Positions 49,801 through 62,050 of a stretch of 64,000 nt of DNA are shown piece by piece. Below the pieces are notes generated by a model, which saw only the letters and a list, made by a program, of their open reading frames with translations, ran no database searches and was not told the origin of the DNA. Source of the DNA: Zeugodacus cucurbitae (lineage: Eukaryota; Arthropoda; Insecta; Diptera; Tephritidae). Every line of letters starts with the position of its first letter. Position 1 is the first letter of the stretch. Position numbers and translations under genes: made by a program. The stretch is from assembly GCF_028554725.1 (NCBI RefSeq), contig NC_071667.1, positions 70,933,501 to 70,997,500 of the forward strand. Direction: 5' to 3'.

Positions 49801-50106
49801 CAACAAAGACAAGTTGACAGGTGTAGATTAATAAAACCGCCACAGGGATTTTTAGATTATTTAAAAGAGTTAGAAATAATTTTCCTAAAAGAATTTGATT
49901 CAACTTGTCACAGGATAGGTATAGGTCAGCTTCTATTTGACAAGCTTAAAAATGTCAGACCCTATTCTTGCTGTGAAAACTCCAACAGCAATTTAATTTT
50001 AACCTTATTTATTAAGATAAGGATTTTCTTTGTACTTAAATTTTTTAATAGAAGCCTTAGCACCCCTAATTTCAAGTCGAAAATATTATGCGTATCCCAT
50101 ATGTAG
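46880..50106 (+). CDS. THAP-domain P-element-type transposase
   Basis: Exons 46880-46968 and 47574-50106 give 873 residues, joined within an Arg codon by GT-AG. The protein cuts and rejoins the element's ends. The intron splits the THAP zinc finger: C8-x3-C12 in exon 1, then C52-x2-H55 and AVPDI (70-74) in exon 2. A coiled coil spans about 148-199. The split RNase H core shows LCDEM (D302), VSDQGSNF (D393) and CQDNLEHYFG (E626), with DSPHLLKS between; the spacing resembles the D, D, E triad of P transposase. The region between the second D and E fits the GTP-binding insertion. The 3' exon alone opens at 47557, but that start lies in the intron. No stops or frameshifts were found. Confidence 0.92.
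46969..47573 (+). other. Intron of the P-like transposase
   Basis: 605 bases, GTCAGT donor and TTTATTAG acceptor. Without splicing the first frame stops after 35 codons. Regulated splicing of an intron would be in keeping with P elements, although here it is the first intron inside the THAP domain. Confidence 0.8.
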
Positions 50107-50762
50107 GTAGAATAGGTTTCTTGAAATGGTTTTAGAAACATATGTGTGCAGGTTTTGTTTTTTGAATTTTTATTTTAAATATTTCGAAACTCTTTTTTCT
50201 TTTAAGTTTTGTTTTTTGTTAGGTATTTCGCTACTGAAGACTGGGTTTAGGTCGCTTTTGTATATATGTATATATGTAAATATTTTATATTATTTTGTTA
50301 TTTTGTTATTTATTACTTGATATATAAATGTGTACAAATATTTTGTTGTTTAACAGCATATATGTAAATATTATATATTATTTTGTTATTTATTATTTTA
50401 TATATAAATATGTACAAATATTTTGTTGTTTAACAACATATGTTCATTGAAATGTGATATTTTGTTTGTAAAGTTTAAGTTATTTTTGTAATAATTGAAA
50501 TATTTTATCGCTTATATTTTTATTTTTTATTTGAAATTCTGTGATTTTATTTTGTACTTATACGGGTGATATAGGCCTATAGGGGAACCGAGCACCCAAA
50601 ACTAACTTCGGTAACGCGCCTTTTGCATACCTCAGTGGTGGTGTGGAAACTGCAAAATACCCAAGAAATCGAATAAAAATCTCCTAACTTATGTTTTCCC
50701 GCAGTGGCACCACTGCCAAATGTTATAAAAAATGCGGACTTTGACAGCTCTCTCACGAATGA
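50107..50762 (+). other. 3' region of the P-like element
   Basis: AT-rich sequence with a diverged tandem duplication of about 100 bases (around 50275-50445, each unit ending GTACAAATATTTTGTTGTTT). It also holds a polyadenylation signal AATAAA at 50672 and a near-palindromic CAGTGGCACCACTG at 50703. Confidence 0.6.
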
Positions 50763-50785
50763 AAGAGTTTCGTATCATATTATCT
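50763..50785 (-). repeat. Right terminal inverted repeat
   Basis: Exact reverse complement of 46560-46582. Confidence 0.9.
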
Positions 50786-50791
50786 ATGCAA

Positions 50792-51421
50792 CTATGTATG
50801 TTCGGTGGCTGCGGGCATGTGTGCGAAACGCTGACCGGCTGGCCCGACCTGCTGACGACCTTTATTGCCAGTCATAAAGTATAATCTGTGTTGGCAGTGC
50901 GCACGCAGCAACAAATTCAGGATGTGCGAAACTGTCCTGACCGCAGCGAAGCGAAAATGGATGGCCACTGCTGCCACTCATCTCTAATTGTTATGTTACT
51001 ACTTTCTTCTTCTCTTACTGTTGTTGTTGTTTTTAATGTTACTATTGTTGTTGCTAAACGGTTGACTAGTCGTCGATGCAAGAACTTGGTTTGTCGTGGC
51101 AACAGCGCCAACCAACGCAATGCTCCAGTGCACATTTGCACGCGGAAGACATGGATCGGCATGGACGGACGGACAACACTTGAGCGCTGCGCCACGCAAC
51201 GCAAGGATATCGCAACGGACGGAAGCGAGGGTCATCCATTTAAACGATGTCTACAAGCAACTTGCGAAACTTACGCAAGCGGCAACCTGGCAGCGGCACC
51301 GACTTGCAACTTGAAGTGTGCTAAGTTCGGAGCTCACCTTTTCCGTTTCCCACAGCTTGTCAGCATCAGCACGGGCGTGTGTGTGTTTGTTGGGGTTTCT
51401 TGTAATATTCTTGCCATTTGA
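50792..51421 (+). other. GC-richer island with a 177-codon frame of unknown meaning
   Basis: The frame 50888-51421 has two hydrophobic stretches (near residues 33-56 and 152-177) and many cysteines. Much of it comes from TTG/CTT-type low-complexity DNA, and overlapping frames are open on the other strand. I do not recognise it and see no splice or promoter context. It could equally be regulatory DNA into which the P-like element inserted. Confidence 0.2.
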
Positions 51422-52714
51422 TTTTTCTTAGTTTCCTCGTGGCGCCACAGCGGCGTGGAAATTTGTTTTAATCGATTAAAGTTGCCATCATCTTTGCTGC
51501 TTCTGTTGCTGCTCCAACTTCTGAAGATTTCTTTGCCCTTCCTTTTAATTTGTTGGTTTGTTGGAGTGCTTATGTGTGTGTTGGTGGCTTGGCACTTGTT
51601 TGTAGCAGTTTAAGTTGGAATCACCGTTAGCGTAGCTGCCTCAATAAACATGCCAATTCTTCGCTAAGGGAACTTTGTGTATGTGTCGATTTTAGTTGTT
51701 GATTTCCTCCCTTACCCATTCAATTACGCGTAATATTTATGTAGTTTAGCAGCTGTATTTAAGATTTACTAAACTGCAATTTTTTTAAAAAGGTATTTTT
51801 AGGTGAGTGAGTTGAGGACTAATTTTTCGTAAATTTTAGAATGTGTTGTTGTGATTTTTGAAAATTCGGTGATTTAATATGTTGGTTAGTAGAACTTAGA
51901 AAAATTCGAATTTCTAAATGTTATCCAATTTTCGACCCCTTGGTAAGTTGAGTATGGTCGTAGTGAATAGTAAGGACTTATTCATAATTTGAAGTCCAGT
52001 AAAAATAAATCCATTATTTTTCAATAAAATTAATGTTTTATTTAGCTTTAGTTTAAATGATCCAATTTAGGTCTAATATGCACCATTGATCGATAATTAA
52101 CAATTTATTGATAAATTGTTGCCATTTTGAAGAAACATTTCATAGAAAACCTCTTTCATAGAAACCCTCGTCTCTATTGACAAACAACTGGGAGAAAAAG
52201 GCTTAACTTGAAGAGAATTTTGTAAAATCATTTGTCATTGACAAGAACAGGGACTAATCGCTTAGTGTCAGGTGTGGACTATAAGGTCGCTGCATAACAA
52301 CCTCCCAACAAAGCTTCCAGAGTCGCTGTGATATAAGTGGCTTCTCCTATTGACTTCTGGGCGATTGCTCCCTTCCTTGATGACAGTACAGATCCGAATC
52401 AAGCTTTTGGCCCCGAATAATGACTTATAGTAGACAATACTCTGCCAATTCCACAAAACACATTGCAAAACCGTTGTCGTAAGTGACCCGATTTTCGTCC
52501 ATCCATTTCAGAAATGGATTGGTTTTGTTGCGATTCAGCAGCTACTCGCTGATGGAAATTCGGTCCGTGAAGTGGTGCTCATAGGTCGATGAACTGATCA
52601 CATCTTAGTCAAGGTTTTTGGAAGTTAAGCTTTCAAAAGAACTTCAGTGATGAACCAGCCCGGTCTCGTCTTGTAACTAGGTTTTGGTTAAATTTTTTGA
52701 GGTAAAGCTCTTTA
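51422..52714. other. Intergenic DNA
   Basis: No gene or repeat recognised. Confidence 0.5.
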
Positions 52715-53150
52715 AATGATAGGTTAGGTTAGTCTGGTTGGCCAAAGCCATACATGGACCAGTTTTGGTCCGTTGCGATACCAGATGGAGTGCCGTCGCG
52801 TAGTTGATATGGAATAGTCATCCATTAGGATGCATGAGCTTGTCACGAATTTTAGTAGATTCTGAGGTTTTACTACCAATACCTTTTCCAGATTCTCATA
52901 CTGTGGTGACCTAAAATGTTGGAACCGTTGCCTTGACAATGCAGGACAAGCGCACAAGGGATGCTCCATTGTTTCTCTTATACCTTGATCTTGACATTTC
53001 CTACAGCCATCTCGATCCGTCAGCCCCATCTTACAGGCGTGTGCCGCCACCAGAGAGTGACCGGTGAGAATTCCAACTATGCTTCTATAGATTTCTTCTA
53101 TCGAGCGACAGTATAAATTTTGTGTATTTTCATCTCTTTTCAAAAGTCAT
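52715..53150 (-). pseudogene. Jockey-like LINE remnant, C-terminal region
   Basis: A 139-codon minus-strand frame: IVGILTGHSLVAAHACKMGL, then a CX2C-X10-HX4C zinc-binding motif and CPALSRQRFQHF. Downstream on that strand it ends in TAACCTAACC. RNase H and RT parts are missing. Related to, but distinct from, the fragments at 3, 26.7 and 56.6 kb. Confidence 0.7.
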
Positions 53151-56100
53151 ATACCCGATTTCATGATCAAAATCATAAATCATAACTTGCGAGTTCGATT
53201 ACAATTGGGTTATTGCACAACAGTCGGGTCTACGTAAAGGGATGACACACAGAATAATATCCGATCAAACACTATCAACTGAGTAGCAATCCAAAAAAAG
53301 AAACTACAACAAAACCATCACGAATTTTATATGAATTCGATGTCGAAACCAAACAAATAGTCATATTCCAGACAAAAAAAATTCAAAATTCCACTCAGTC
53401 GGTTCGGAGTGCTATTCTCGTTAGATTCCAGTTCTGTTAGACCTTGAAACTTTATCAGCAATTATCTGTTAACTACTAATTAAAATAGTTCCTCAGTAAC
53501 GCAATCTAAGATAGATCTAGTCTATGATTCCAAAGCGAAATGGTTTCTATTACTCACAACTTCTTTTTAAATCATCTAAATAGAAAGCCACTTACAAAAT
53601 TCATTGCCTTCAACCTTTACATAAGGGGTTATAGTCTAAACAGAGAGTGTGTCTACATATATGAAGCGGCCTTCAAAGCATCCAATCCGAAGTGCCAAAG
53701 CATCCATCGATACTTGTCTTCATTCACTTGGCCTTCGGCTGCACTTGTCCAAATTTTTACGGCAGATGAATGGCAAGCGGCTTGCCGACTGGAACAAATT
53801 GCGTCTAATAGACTGATTAATAATGAGGATTATATGGTGTAGTCGGCACTTGATTATTTTCAACCTTTTTTTTTTGTTTTTGCCGAAATTCTTTTGTAGC
53901 AAACATACGCTTTTTGGTTTTTATTTTGTCTTCTTTGGTTTGCTTATTCTACTGCGCCGCGTGCAACACGATTCTTGCGGATAATATATGCTCAAATTGA
54001 TTGATTGCTCAAATGATGAATAGCGATTTTCGTTAGTCTTTTCTTTTTCACTTTTTCATGCAATTTGGCATTAGAGCTTTTATTTTTCGTCGCGCTCTCT
54101 AATACTTTTCGGGTTTTTTCTATTGATCCAAGTGACCGAGTGACTTATTGTCGGGGCTAGCTACTGGCTTGGTGCGCATGGCTGCACGTAAGCTGTTCAG
54201 GTGATTAGGTGGGCTAGCATCTAGCATGGAGTGACTAGCGGAGACGGACTACAATGTGGCGTAGATTAATTATGGTGAGCAATTAATTGTTTTTTTTTTT
54301 TTTTGTTTTTGGTTTTTGGCGTTTTGTGTTGCCTTTATTTGGTAGCTGGAATGCAGGTACACACACTTTTTTTGCGATACTGTAGATTAAGCACTTGCGC
54401 GGGTTGAGCGTTTATGTGAGTTATTATTTTGCGATAATTTTATATAAGATTGTCGCGGCATAGACAATATTGCCATATTTAGGTAATTTAGTAGGCGATC
54501 AAATTAATATGCTCTAAGTTCAAATGTGACTTTTGCCCAAGGAATTGCGTAATTTATCAAATTTCTACACAATTTATTGGTGAGACAAAGAATTATTCTG
54601 TATAACTCAGCGAATTTCAGCAGAATTTGTATGTGAGCTTAAGAGGCATAACTTAGCCCCTTTATATAGGTATATACATATATATAAGTATAACAGTAAA
54701 GAAAACCATATATGCATACTCCATAGTTCACTATAAATATCCGACTGCGTAAGTAGTTCGACTATTATTATTTTCCTCCAACCACTTTATTCGACGAACT
54801 CTCCTGTGCGAAGTTGTCCTTTACCCACCTTAAGTGAAACCGGAAATAGTCGGTTATAAAAAAGAAATATTACCCATTATTGTCTCATGGAGACTTGCCG
54901 GCGACAATAGCTTTTTAAACTAATGCGGTAACGAGACACTGACATAAAATAATACCGCTCGCACTACAGTTATTCTTTGCATACAGGTACACACATATGT
55001 GCCCCCGTCTCTCTGTGTGTGTGTCTATATGCGCACATAAAACAGTTTGCTGTTGTTGTTGGAAAATGGCGAATTATGCGAGTTTTGCGCAAATTGCTGA
55101 ATATCGTTAAATTCAACTCGAAGACAGTTGTCTGTTAAGGCACAAATTGTCGAGTGGTGCATAGCAGTATTTCAAGCTTATAGAATTGCTATAAAATGCT
55201 ACTCACAATATCGCTTCAGCATATGAGCTGCTGCTGCTGTTTCTAAAGTCTTCGCTTCTTAAGTTGATTGTTGTTAAAAGTTTGGTCAATAAAAGAGTGC
55301 ATTCTGTGATGCATACGCATGTGGAAATGATGAAAATATTGCGTAAATTCACTGAAGCATTCTTCAATTGCCGCTATTTGGTATGCGGTTGTATGCATGA
55401 GAGCTTTTATTTAAAAGTGTGGAAGCTTTTATTAGCGAGAATGCATGCGTTTGACAAAAATATAGTAGCTCAGCATGTGAATCGTTTTTAAATACAACCA
55501 ACTGGTAAATACTCTACACAATAGTTGCAAATATGATAGTGAGTTGCATGCTTTATATGAGAATTATTGAGAAATTCAGTTGTAATTTGTTGACAACGAG
55601 CGATATTTTCGATAAAAGCTTTCTTACTATGAAGTGAGGTGTAAAAAAATATATTAGTTCCTCTACTTTTTTATATTTCATGCAATCATCTAGCAGATAT
55701 TCCGAATTTTCGAATAGAATAGATCCTCGCCGGGTGTTGTATTGCATGATATTTATGATACTACCAGAAAAACTTTCTCAATTTCCTTCATGATTAATCT
55801 CGCACTTTAGAATTTCACATACCATTTGACCAAGAATGAATCAACACTTTAATCGGTATTTTTTATGAATTATTTAAAATAATATACAACATAATCTCAA
55901 AGACCTTTCACCTTCCACCTGCCACAAACAAAAAATTTTACACCTATCTCTGTTTTATAGTACTATCCTTTACTAGATTACTGGATTCATGAAATTACAC
56001 TCAATCGTTCTCAAATTAGTATTAGCAATCTGGATATAAGAGAGAGTTTTTCGGCAGAGACCGAAATCACCACTGTCGTCCCATATTTAGCATTCACATA

Positions 56101-56429
56101 AAATTGTTCTCATTTACTACCTTGAACAAGGTAAAACTGTCATTAAACAATATTGCTGAGCCTTATTGAATCGATTGAACGTCGAGATCAAAGTTAGGCC
56201 GATTTTTTGGATTAAACTCTTTTAGATCATGTAGTCGATTATTGTTACACCGTTCCATATCATAAGAACTTCGAGGAAATATCTGTATGTCCGTTGACGA
56301 TAACTTGAGTATCTTGACACTCTGAGTAGGTTACAAATTATTTCACTAGAAAAAGCATAATAATTCATGAACAGTTAAACTACAGAATTTAAATTAGGTA
56401 TAGGGGATTACTTAAGGAAGAATCATAGG
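53151..56429. other. Intergenic DNA
   Basis: No gene recognised. Frames at 53540-53842, 55264-55491 and 55553-55747 lack recognisable motifs. Confidence 0.5.
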
Positions 56430-57010
56430 TAGGTAGGTAGGAGTGCAGCCCAGAGATTCGGGCTCAATTATCAATTTTGTTAGACTATAATGGTAATACT
56501 GCTACTACTGCGTTTCAATTCTGCGTCCGAACCATTTGGAGCTCTCAATGAAACTGCTTATTTCCTTTATACGTTTTGTGGTCACGTATTCAAGATTTCG
56601 TGCCTGGTGAATACCAAGTCTTCTATGTCTGATTTGTGATAGGGCTGGACGTTCGCAAAGGATGTGAAAACCCGTTTCAGTGTTCCCCTCTAGTTTGCAG
56701 GAGCGACATACATACATATCTCGTTATAGGACAATCCCATTTTCAACGCATGTTCGCCGTATGACTAATGCCCTGTTATTGTGGTTGTATGTCTGTATAA
56801 ACTTTCCCTGGATCTATTTATCCTATCATATCTTGGCCAAATCTGCTTGTTATTTTACATATGTTTATAGCTTTCCATCTTTTTTGTGTAATTTGTTCAA
56901 AATATGTGTAAAGGTCCCTCTTGATAGCTCCTAATGGGCATGGTATTTGTTATGCCTCGGATTCATCTAGAGAGGCTTCTGTTTTTGCCAACTCGTCTGC
57001 TTTTTTAAGG
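56430..57010 (-). pseudogene. Jockey-like LINE remnant, decayed
   Basis: The minus strand shows DELAKTEASLDESEA, KRDLYTYFEQITQKRWKA and then a zinc-binding motif in which the last Cys is lost. Several stops interrupt it. Its 3' end runs into CCTACCTACCTACCT (56428-56442 on the + strand as AGGTAGGTAGGTAGG). Confidence 0.6.
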
Positions 57011-58703
57011 AAGAATCATACAAATAAAACTTTTAATGGATGTATGCATTTCGAAACTATAAGATCCATTCGAATAAGCTTCGCAGAAAATATTTAATTT
57101 TAAAACCCAAGACCCAGACCATAGTCTGACAATCGGTAAAATCATGTAATTATATAGGAAGTCCACTAAAACTACTTCAGAAACGTACAGAATTCTTAGT
57201 ATTTTTTGTAATTGAACTAAATTGGCTTTCACTTGATTGCCTTCCACTAGATAACTCAAACATTGGAGAAGATGTAGGAACTGAAATTGATATGTTAGTG
57301 ATCGTTGAATATGGTAACTCTCTTTGAAAAAAATTGCTGAACTCGGAAAACACTGTTATTGAAAAATACGGTTCAATTTGTTTAAAGCTAGTTTGACTCA
57401 AAATAAAATTACTCAACTACCATTAAGTCAATACATATTATTCTTGACTAGTTTCTATAATATATGGTATATTTCAATGACTTTTTTGGCTAATGCTAAT
57501 ATAGTTAACCTCATTTAGTTCAAATAATTTACTTTTCTCTGAATGCACTTGCACGAAGCACATAAGTATAGTGAGTACTATACACGTAGATGTTTCTACT
57601 TTGATATGCATTGCATTGCACTCGTTTTCATGCGGAAAATCGCTCGTAAAGTTTCTACTTATTTGGCGTGGCCAAATGAACTCATCAGTTTAAGTGAAGA
57701 ATATGCTTTTAGGCGGCAATAAAACACTGAGCGCGTGTGACAACTGCAATGGTTATTCAAGCTGCACTTGCTGCAGCACGCCAAGACGTTGCAATTCTGC
57801 TCTTATTTATGGAAACGGTAGTTTGTGGAGCGTCGGAAAGGTTGTAAAAGTGAAATAAAAATTGAAATAAAGGACACTCGCAGAGGACAAAATGGTCGGA
57901 GTCGTAAAAAGGGTAGCAAATGGTGAGACAGAATTATTACGAGAAATTTGATGACATGGAATTTTGAATGGAATTACAGCATAATGAGGTTTAAGTGTTT
58001 TATAGTCGGAAGAAGAGCTTCTAAACGATTGCTTATGAATTGTAATTTGTTTTTGTAGTGTAGATGAATTGCTGTGGGGGTTATTTAAAAGTCTTTTGAG
58101 AGACTAAAATAAATTTTTAGGATATTAGTTTGAAATTCAGTTCAATAATCTTGGTAATACGTATCAGTTTATGATGACAAAAAATTTAATATTATGCCAA
58201 CAACAATGTTGCTTCCATTTAAGAAATAATCATGTAAAATCAGCATCAAATACTTTCAAACTGCGCATAATAAGATTTAATTAAAAATATTCTTATATAG
58301 TCCATTTAAGTACATTGTAGTAGAAGTACAGTGCTGCTGCAATAAATCTGCGCCCATTTTCGCTCTGCCTAATTTAGTTTTATTGCATGGTGCATAGTTT
58401 CATTTAACTGTCTGTCTGTATTTCCTCGCAGTTTGTAGTTCAAGTAAATTACTCTACACATACATACATACACACTATGCACTCATACATAGATAAGTGC
58501 TATATATCTGCCAGTCTCAATTACCGACCGCCAAAGTGTGCTAAGATGAATAAAATGCACACATCTGATTGGATTTATTTTCATAATTTTATGCAAAGCG
58601 AATTTTTGCGCGTTAAATTTGCATACAAACTTTAGTTTATACAAAATAGTCGCATTATAGTATACGTATATACAAATTTGTAGTGATATCTGCATGTGTC
58701 TTA
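57011..58703. other. Intergenic DNA
   Basis: No gene or repeat recognised. Confidence 0.5.
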
Positions 58704-59598
58704 GTAGGGTGGTAGAATATTTTAAGTATTTTTAAAAGCCAAACTTAAAGTTTGAGATGTGAATATTGAAATTTTGTAGTTTTTTTGTGGAAAATTTGAG
58801 AAATGATTTAAAAAATATAGTTTAAGCAACTTTTTAAAAATATCTATGCCTAATTTATATTTAAAATTTTCAGCTTTTGACTCAAAATATATTATTATTA
58901 AAAAAATTATTTCCAAAAATCTATTTACCAAACCATTACGCATTGTACTCCACAAAAAAGGCTCTTTAAACAATTTTAATTTATCAGTTTTTATTATAAA
59001 AGACAAATTAACCAGAATCAATCTTTTGGGAAACCACAAATATTTATAAATATATATATATTCATATATGTATCCCTTAGGCATTTTCCTACTTCTTTAC
59101 GATAATACCAATCTGTAAATTCTAAGTAATTTTGATGAAAAGCGAAATTGAATATGATAGAAAAAATTTTTAATTTTTTCGAAAATCGGATTTTTTTAGT
59201 TACTATTCCAGAAAAAAATACTAAAATATTTCAGATTTTATTTTTACATAAAATATTATTTTTTTTAACTATTTACTTCATTATTAATTATTTTTGTAAT
59301 ATTAAATGCATATTGTAAAAATTTTTCCTACATTTAGGGTTAAAGAATAAATCGAAAAACCAAATCGTTTAGCGCCTTCTCCAACACACACTGATTTCAT
59401 AAAAATATGATTTTTATATATATTATAGATTTTATACAAAAAATATGAAAAAAAAATAAAATATGCATAAAAATAATCTTCAGATTCGAAGGAAATTTTT
59501 TCCAAAATGATTGATCTATAATAAAATTTAAGTTTCCTAAAAAAATCAAAAATAAATCTTAAAAACTCGGCACTAAAATTTTTTACCGACCACCCTAC
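58704..59598. mobile_element. AT-rich element with 10 bp inverted termini
   Basis: GTAGGGTGGT at 58704-58713 is matched inverted at 59589-59598, enclosing 895 very AT-rich bases without a coding frame. It looks like a nonautonomous DNA element, but no clear target duplication is visible. Confidence 0.5.
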
Positions 59599-60056
59599 AC
59601 CACCGTGTATCCATCATAGACATTGTTGCTGCAGTACATTTCCTCAAATAAATCTACTATGAAGGAAAGTATGAATTATGGCTCATTATGGTGTATATGA
59701 ATCCAATACAATCAAGGCAATGTGGCGGCATGAGCAACCACTATTGCGGCACTTGTACGCCAACAAGAACAACAACAACACATATTTATCTCTGTATATG
59801 TATGTATGTATGTCTGTGTCACCGTTTGGCATCCAAATTGGTGGCAAATGCTGAATGTCACTTTGTGCAACACATTGTGGCATTCATTGTGCGGTACGCT
59901 TGGTGTGGCAAATTTTGTGCACAAGCACTCAAGTAACGCCAGCTACAATAACAACAACAAACTTTAAATGTAATCATAGAAAAGTGACTTCAGTGCGATG
60001 AAGGACCAAAAGAGAAAATCTCAATTCTTTTCTGCAATTTGCCACGGTTTGGCTTC

Positions 60057-60092
<36 letters not shown>

Positions 60093-61139
60093 TGGCACTT
60101 TGTACTATGTATGAGTGCTTCGAACTATCAACGCCGCGCCACCGGCGGGCGGACTGTCTGCATGCCGCGCACATAATATATTCAAGTTGCAGCGATTTGA
60201 TGCGATGCGATGCGAACTGATGTGCAGAGATTTATTTTTATCGCCTTGAATTCAATTCACTTGAAACAACTTTGCTGCAGACGCTCAAATGAGCGCGCGG
60301 CCATAAGTGGCGTGTATCTTGTGGAGACACTAGCATAAGTATAAGTCTTAGCCGAGTTCACTTGTATTTTGGATACACATTTGGTTGTATGTGTGCTTGT
60401 GTGTCAGCGCAAAAATATGCTTAAGTGCAGCGGCCGGTGGGGTGGTTAGTTTTTCGTTGGATAAGAACGAAGGGAAATATGTGTTGGCTAACAGTTGTTT
60501 GGCGTTGCGAGCCATCACACAGATTTACTTGAGTATGTTCCTTTAGTTGCATATTTTTTTGGTGCTATTATTTTTTTATGAAAATGCCTCATTTACGTTG
60601 ACTGCATTTTTCAAATTCCTACTTACATTGTAAGCGCCATATGAAGCCTTTACAAAACTAACTTAGCTGAATTAATGGTTATATTGGACTAATACTCGCG
60701 GGTAGAAATCTACCTAGCTTAATTAAGGAGTTTAATTTATTGAAAATTCTAATTTAAAGGCTGCCGGATTAACGAAAACTTGTATATTCATCATTTCTGT
60801 GGTAGATGAAAGTATGGATCGGTTTCGTTCAGCAGTGGTACTAAGTCACATTAAAATAGATAGAAGGTTAATATCAGATTCTATGAAAATACATCAGGAA
60901 TTAATCGTCATATACACGACAAAACTAACGAGTAGCACAGGAATCTCTAATTGTCGGATTTAAGTTTAGTTAGATTAAAAAGTAAAAAATTAAAAAATTC
61001 ACTATGATTAGTGAAACCTTCGCCATTAAATTTATTGAGATTAAATAGCTACACGTATTGGGTATACGTGGTCCTAAACAATAATTCGATCGATTTCGTT
61101 CGTGCTTCACTACTAGATTTCATTAAAATATCGCAGATA
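59599..61139. other. Intergenic DNA with a (CA)n run
   Basis: A CA microsatellite at about 60059-60090 and chance ORFs around 59686-60174. No gene recognised. Confidence 0.5.
60059..60090. repeat. (CA)n microsatellite
   Basis: About 15 uninterrupted CA units. Confidence 0.9.
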
Positions 61140-61567
61140 TACCGATATAGAAGTTGTGTTGTATAATGTTGTCGCCTTTAAAATTGTCCAAATTCGATAT
61201 TATGGACTTAGGCCAGCGCCTCTTCCAGTCAAATTTCTCAAACACGATTTGTTGATCTTTCGAATGGTTGTAAAACGACGGCCCTATGAGGTTCTTTTTA
61301 TTTTTGGAAGTAGGAAAAAGTTACACGTAGTTACGTCTGGTGAATATGAAGGCTGGGACCTCTTTACAGTTTTGTTTTTGGCCAAGAATTCACGAAAAAG
61401 CAAACAAAGTGTTAGCTTCTAATAAACGAGAATCGCCAAGTTCAAAAAACATGTTCAGCCTTAGCGGATGCTGAAAACTTTATCGTACTTCCAATTTTTA
61501 CAATTGGACTTTCTGTACCCATGAAATTTTACATTTTACAATTCCCGTTACTTTTTGAACATACATG
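61140..61567 (-). pseudogene. Deleted mariner remnant (second family)
   Basis: The minus strand starts at the right with GTTCAAAAAGTAACGGGAAT, the same terminus as at 42.6 kb. After a deletion it carries transposase C-terminal pieces: REFLAKNKTV, PSYSPDV and W-KRRWPKSIIS. Stops interrupt the frame. The + strand frame 61156-61422 is an antisense shadow. Confidence 0.7.
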
Positions 61568-61599
61568 TATCATGTAGTTTTTTTTTTTGGAGTAAGTTT

Positions 61600-61795
61600 G
61601 TCATCCCATGTGATGGGCACAACAAAAAAATCATTTTATCATAAATTGTTTTTCTAACATGTATAGACTACGGTAGTTAAGTGATTTTTAGAAATTCAGT
61701 TAGAAGAAGGAACTGTTCGAAGCGCTCAGTTGGCAGTTGGAAGCTATGAAGTTTTTCAAAAAATCACTAAAAAATAGGCCGTCACATGAGATGAC
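61600..61795. mobile_element. Short palindromic element (MITE-like)
   Basis: GTCATCCCATGTGATGGGC at 61600-61618 is inverted, with three mismatches, at 61777-61795. A nested GTGATTTTT / AAAAATCAC pair (about 61681 and 61760) makes a long potential hairpin. No coding frame. Confidence 0.45.
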
Positions 61796-62050
61796 TCTCT
61801 TAAATCATTACATTTTGAATAATATTATAATAAGGGAACGTGAAAATATCGCAGAAAAGGTGACGCTGACACGCCATTAGTAAAATTTATAGTCTGATTG
61901 ACATTTGAGACGAATATATATCCTCCGCAGCAAGGTACTCAGTTTTGTAGGTCTTAGTTGTAGTTTTTAAGAATATCGTTATAGAAAATTTGGTCTGTTT
62001 TATAACAAGCCGATTTTAAAAAACAGCCGGAGGATTAAGGCTTCCATCAG

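Larger units (their letters stand above)
46560..50785 (+). mobile_element. P-element-superfamily transposon, apparently complete
   Basis: The 4.2 kb element has perfect inverted ends of 23 bases starting AGATAATATGATACGAAACT at 46560-46582 and 50763-50785. A second shared GAGAGAGC block lies just inside each end. The direct repeat CTATGCAA occurs at 46552-46559 and 50784-50791. It encodes a spliced THAP-type transposase in one long uninterrupted frame and carries AATAAA at 50672-50677. It does not look decayed. Confidence 0.9.

Noticed and set aside
61156..61422. 88-codon plus-strand frame
   Set aside because: Antisense to a recognisable mariner transposase remnant.
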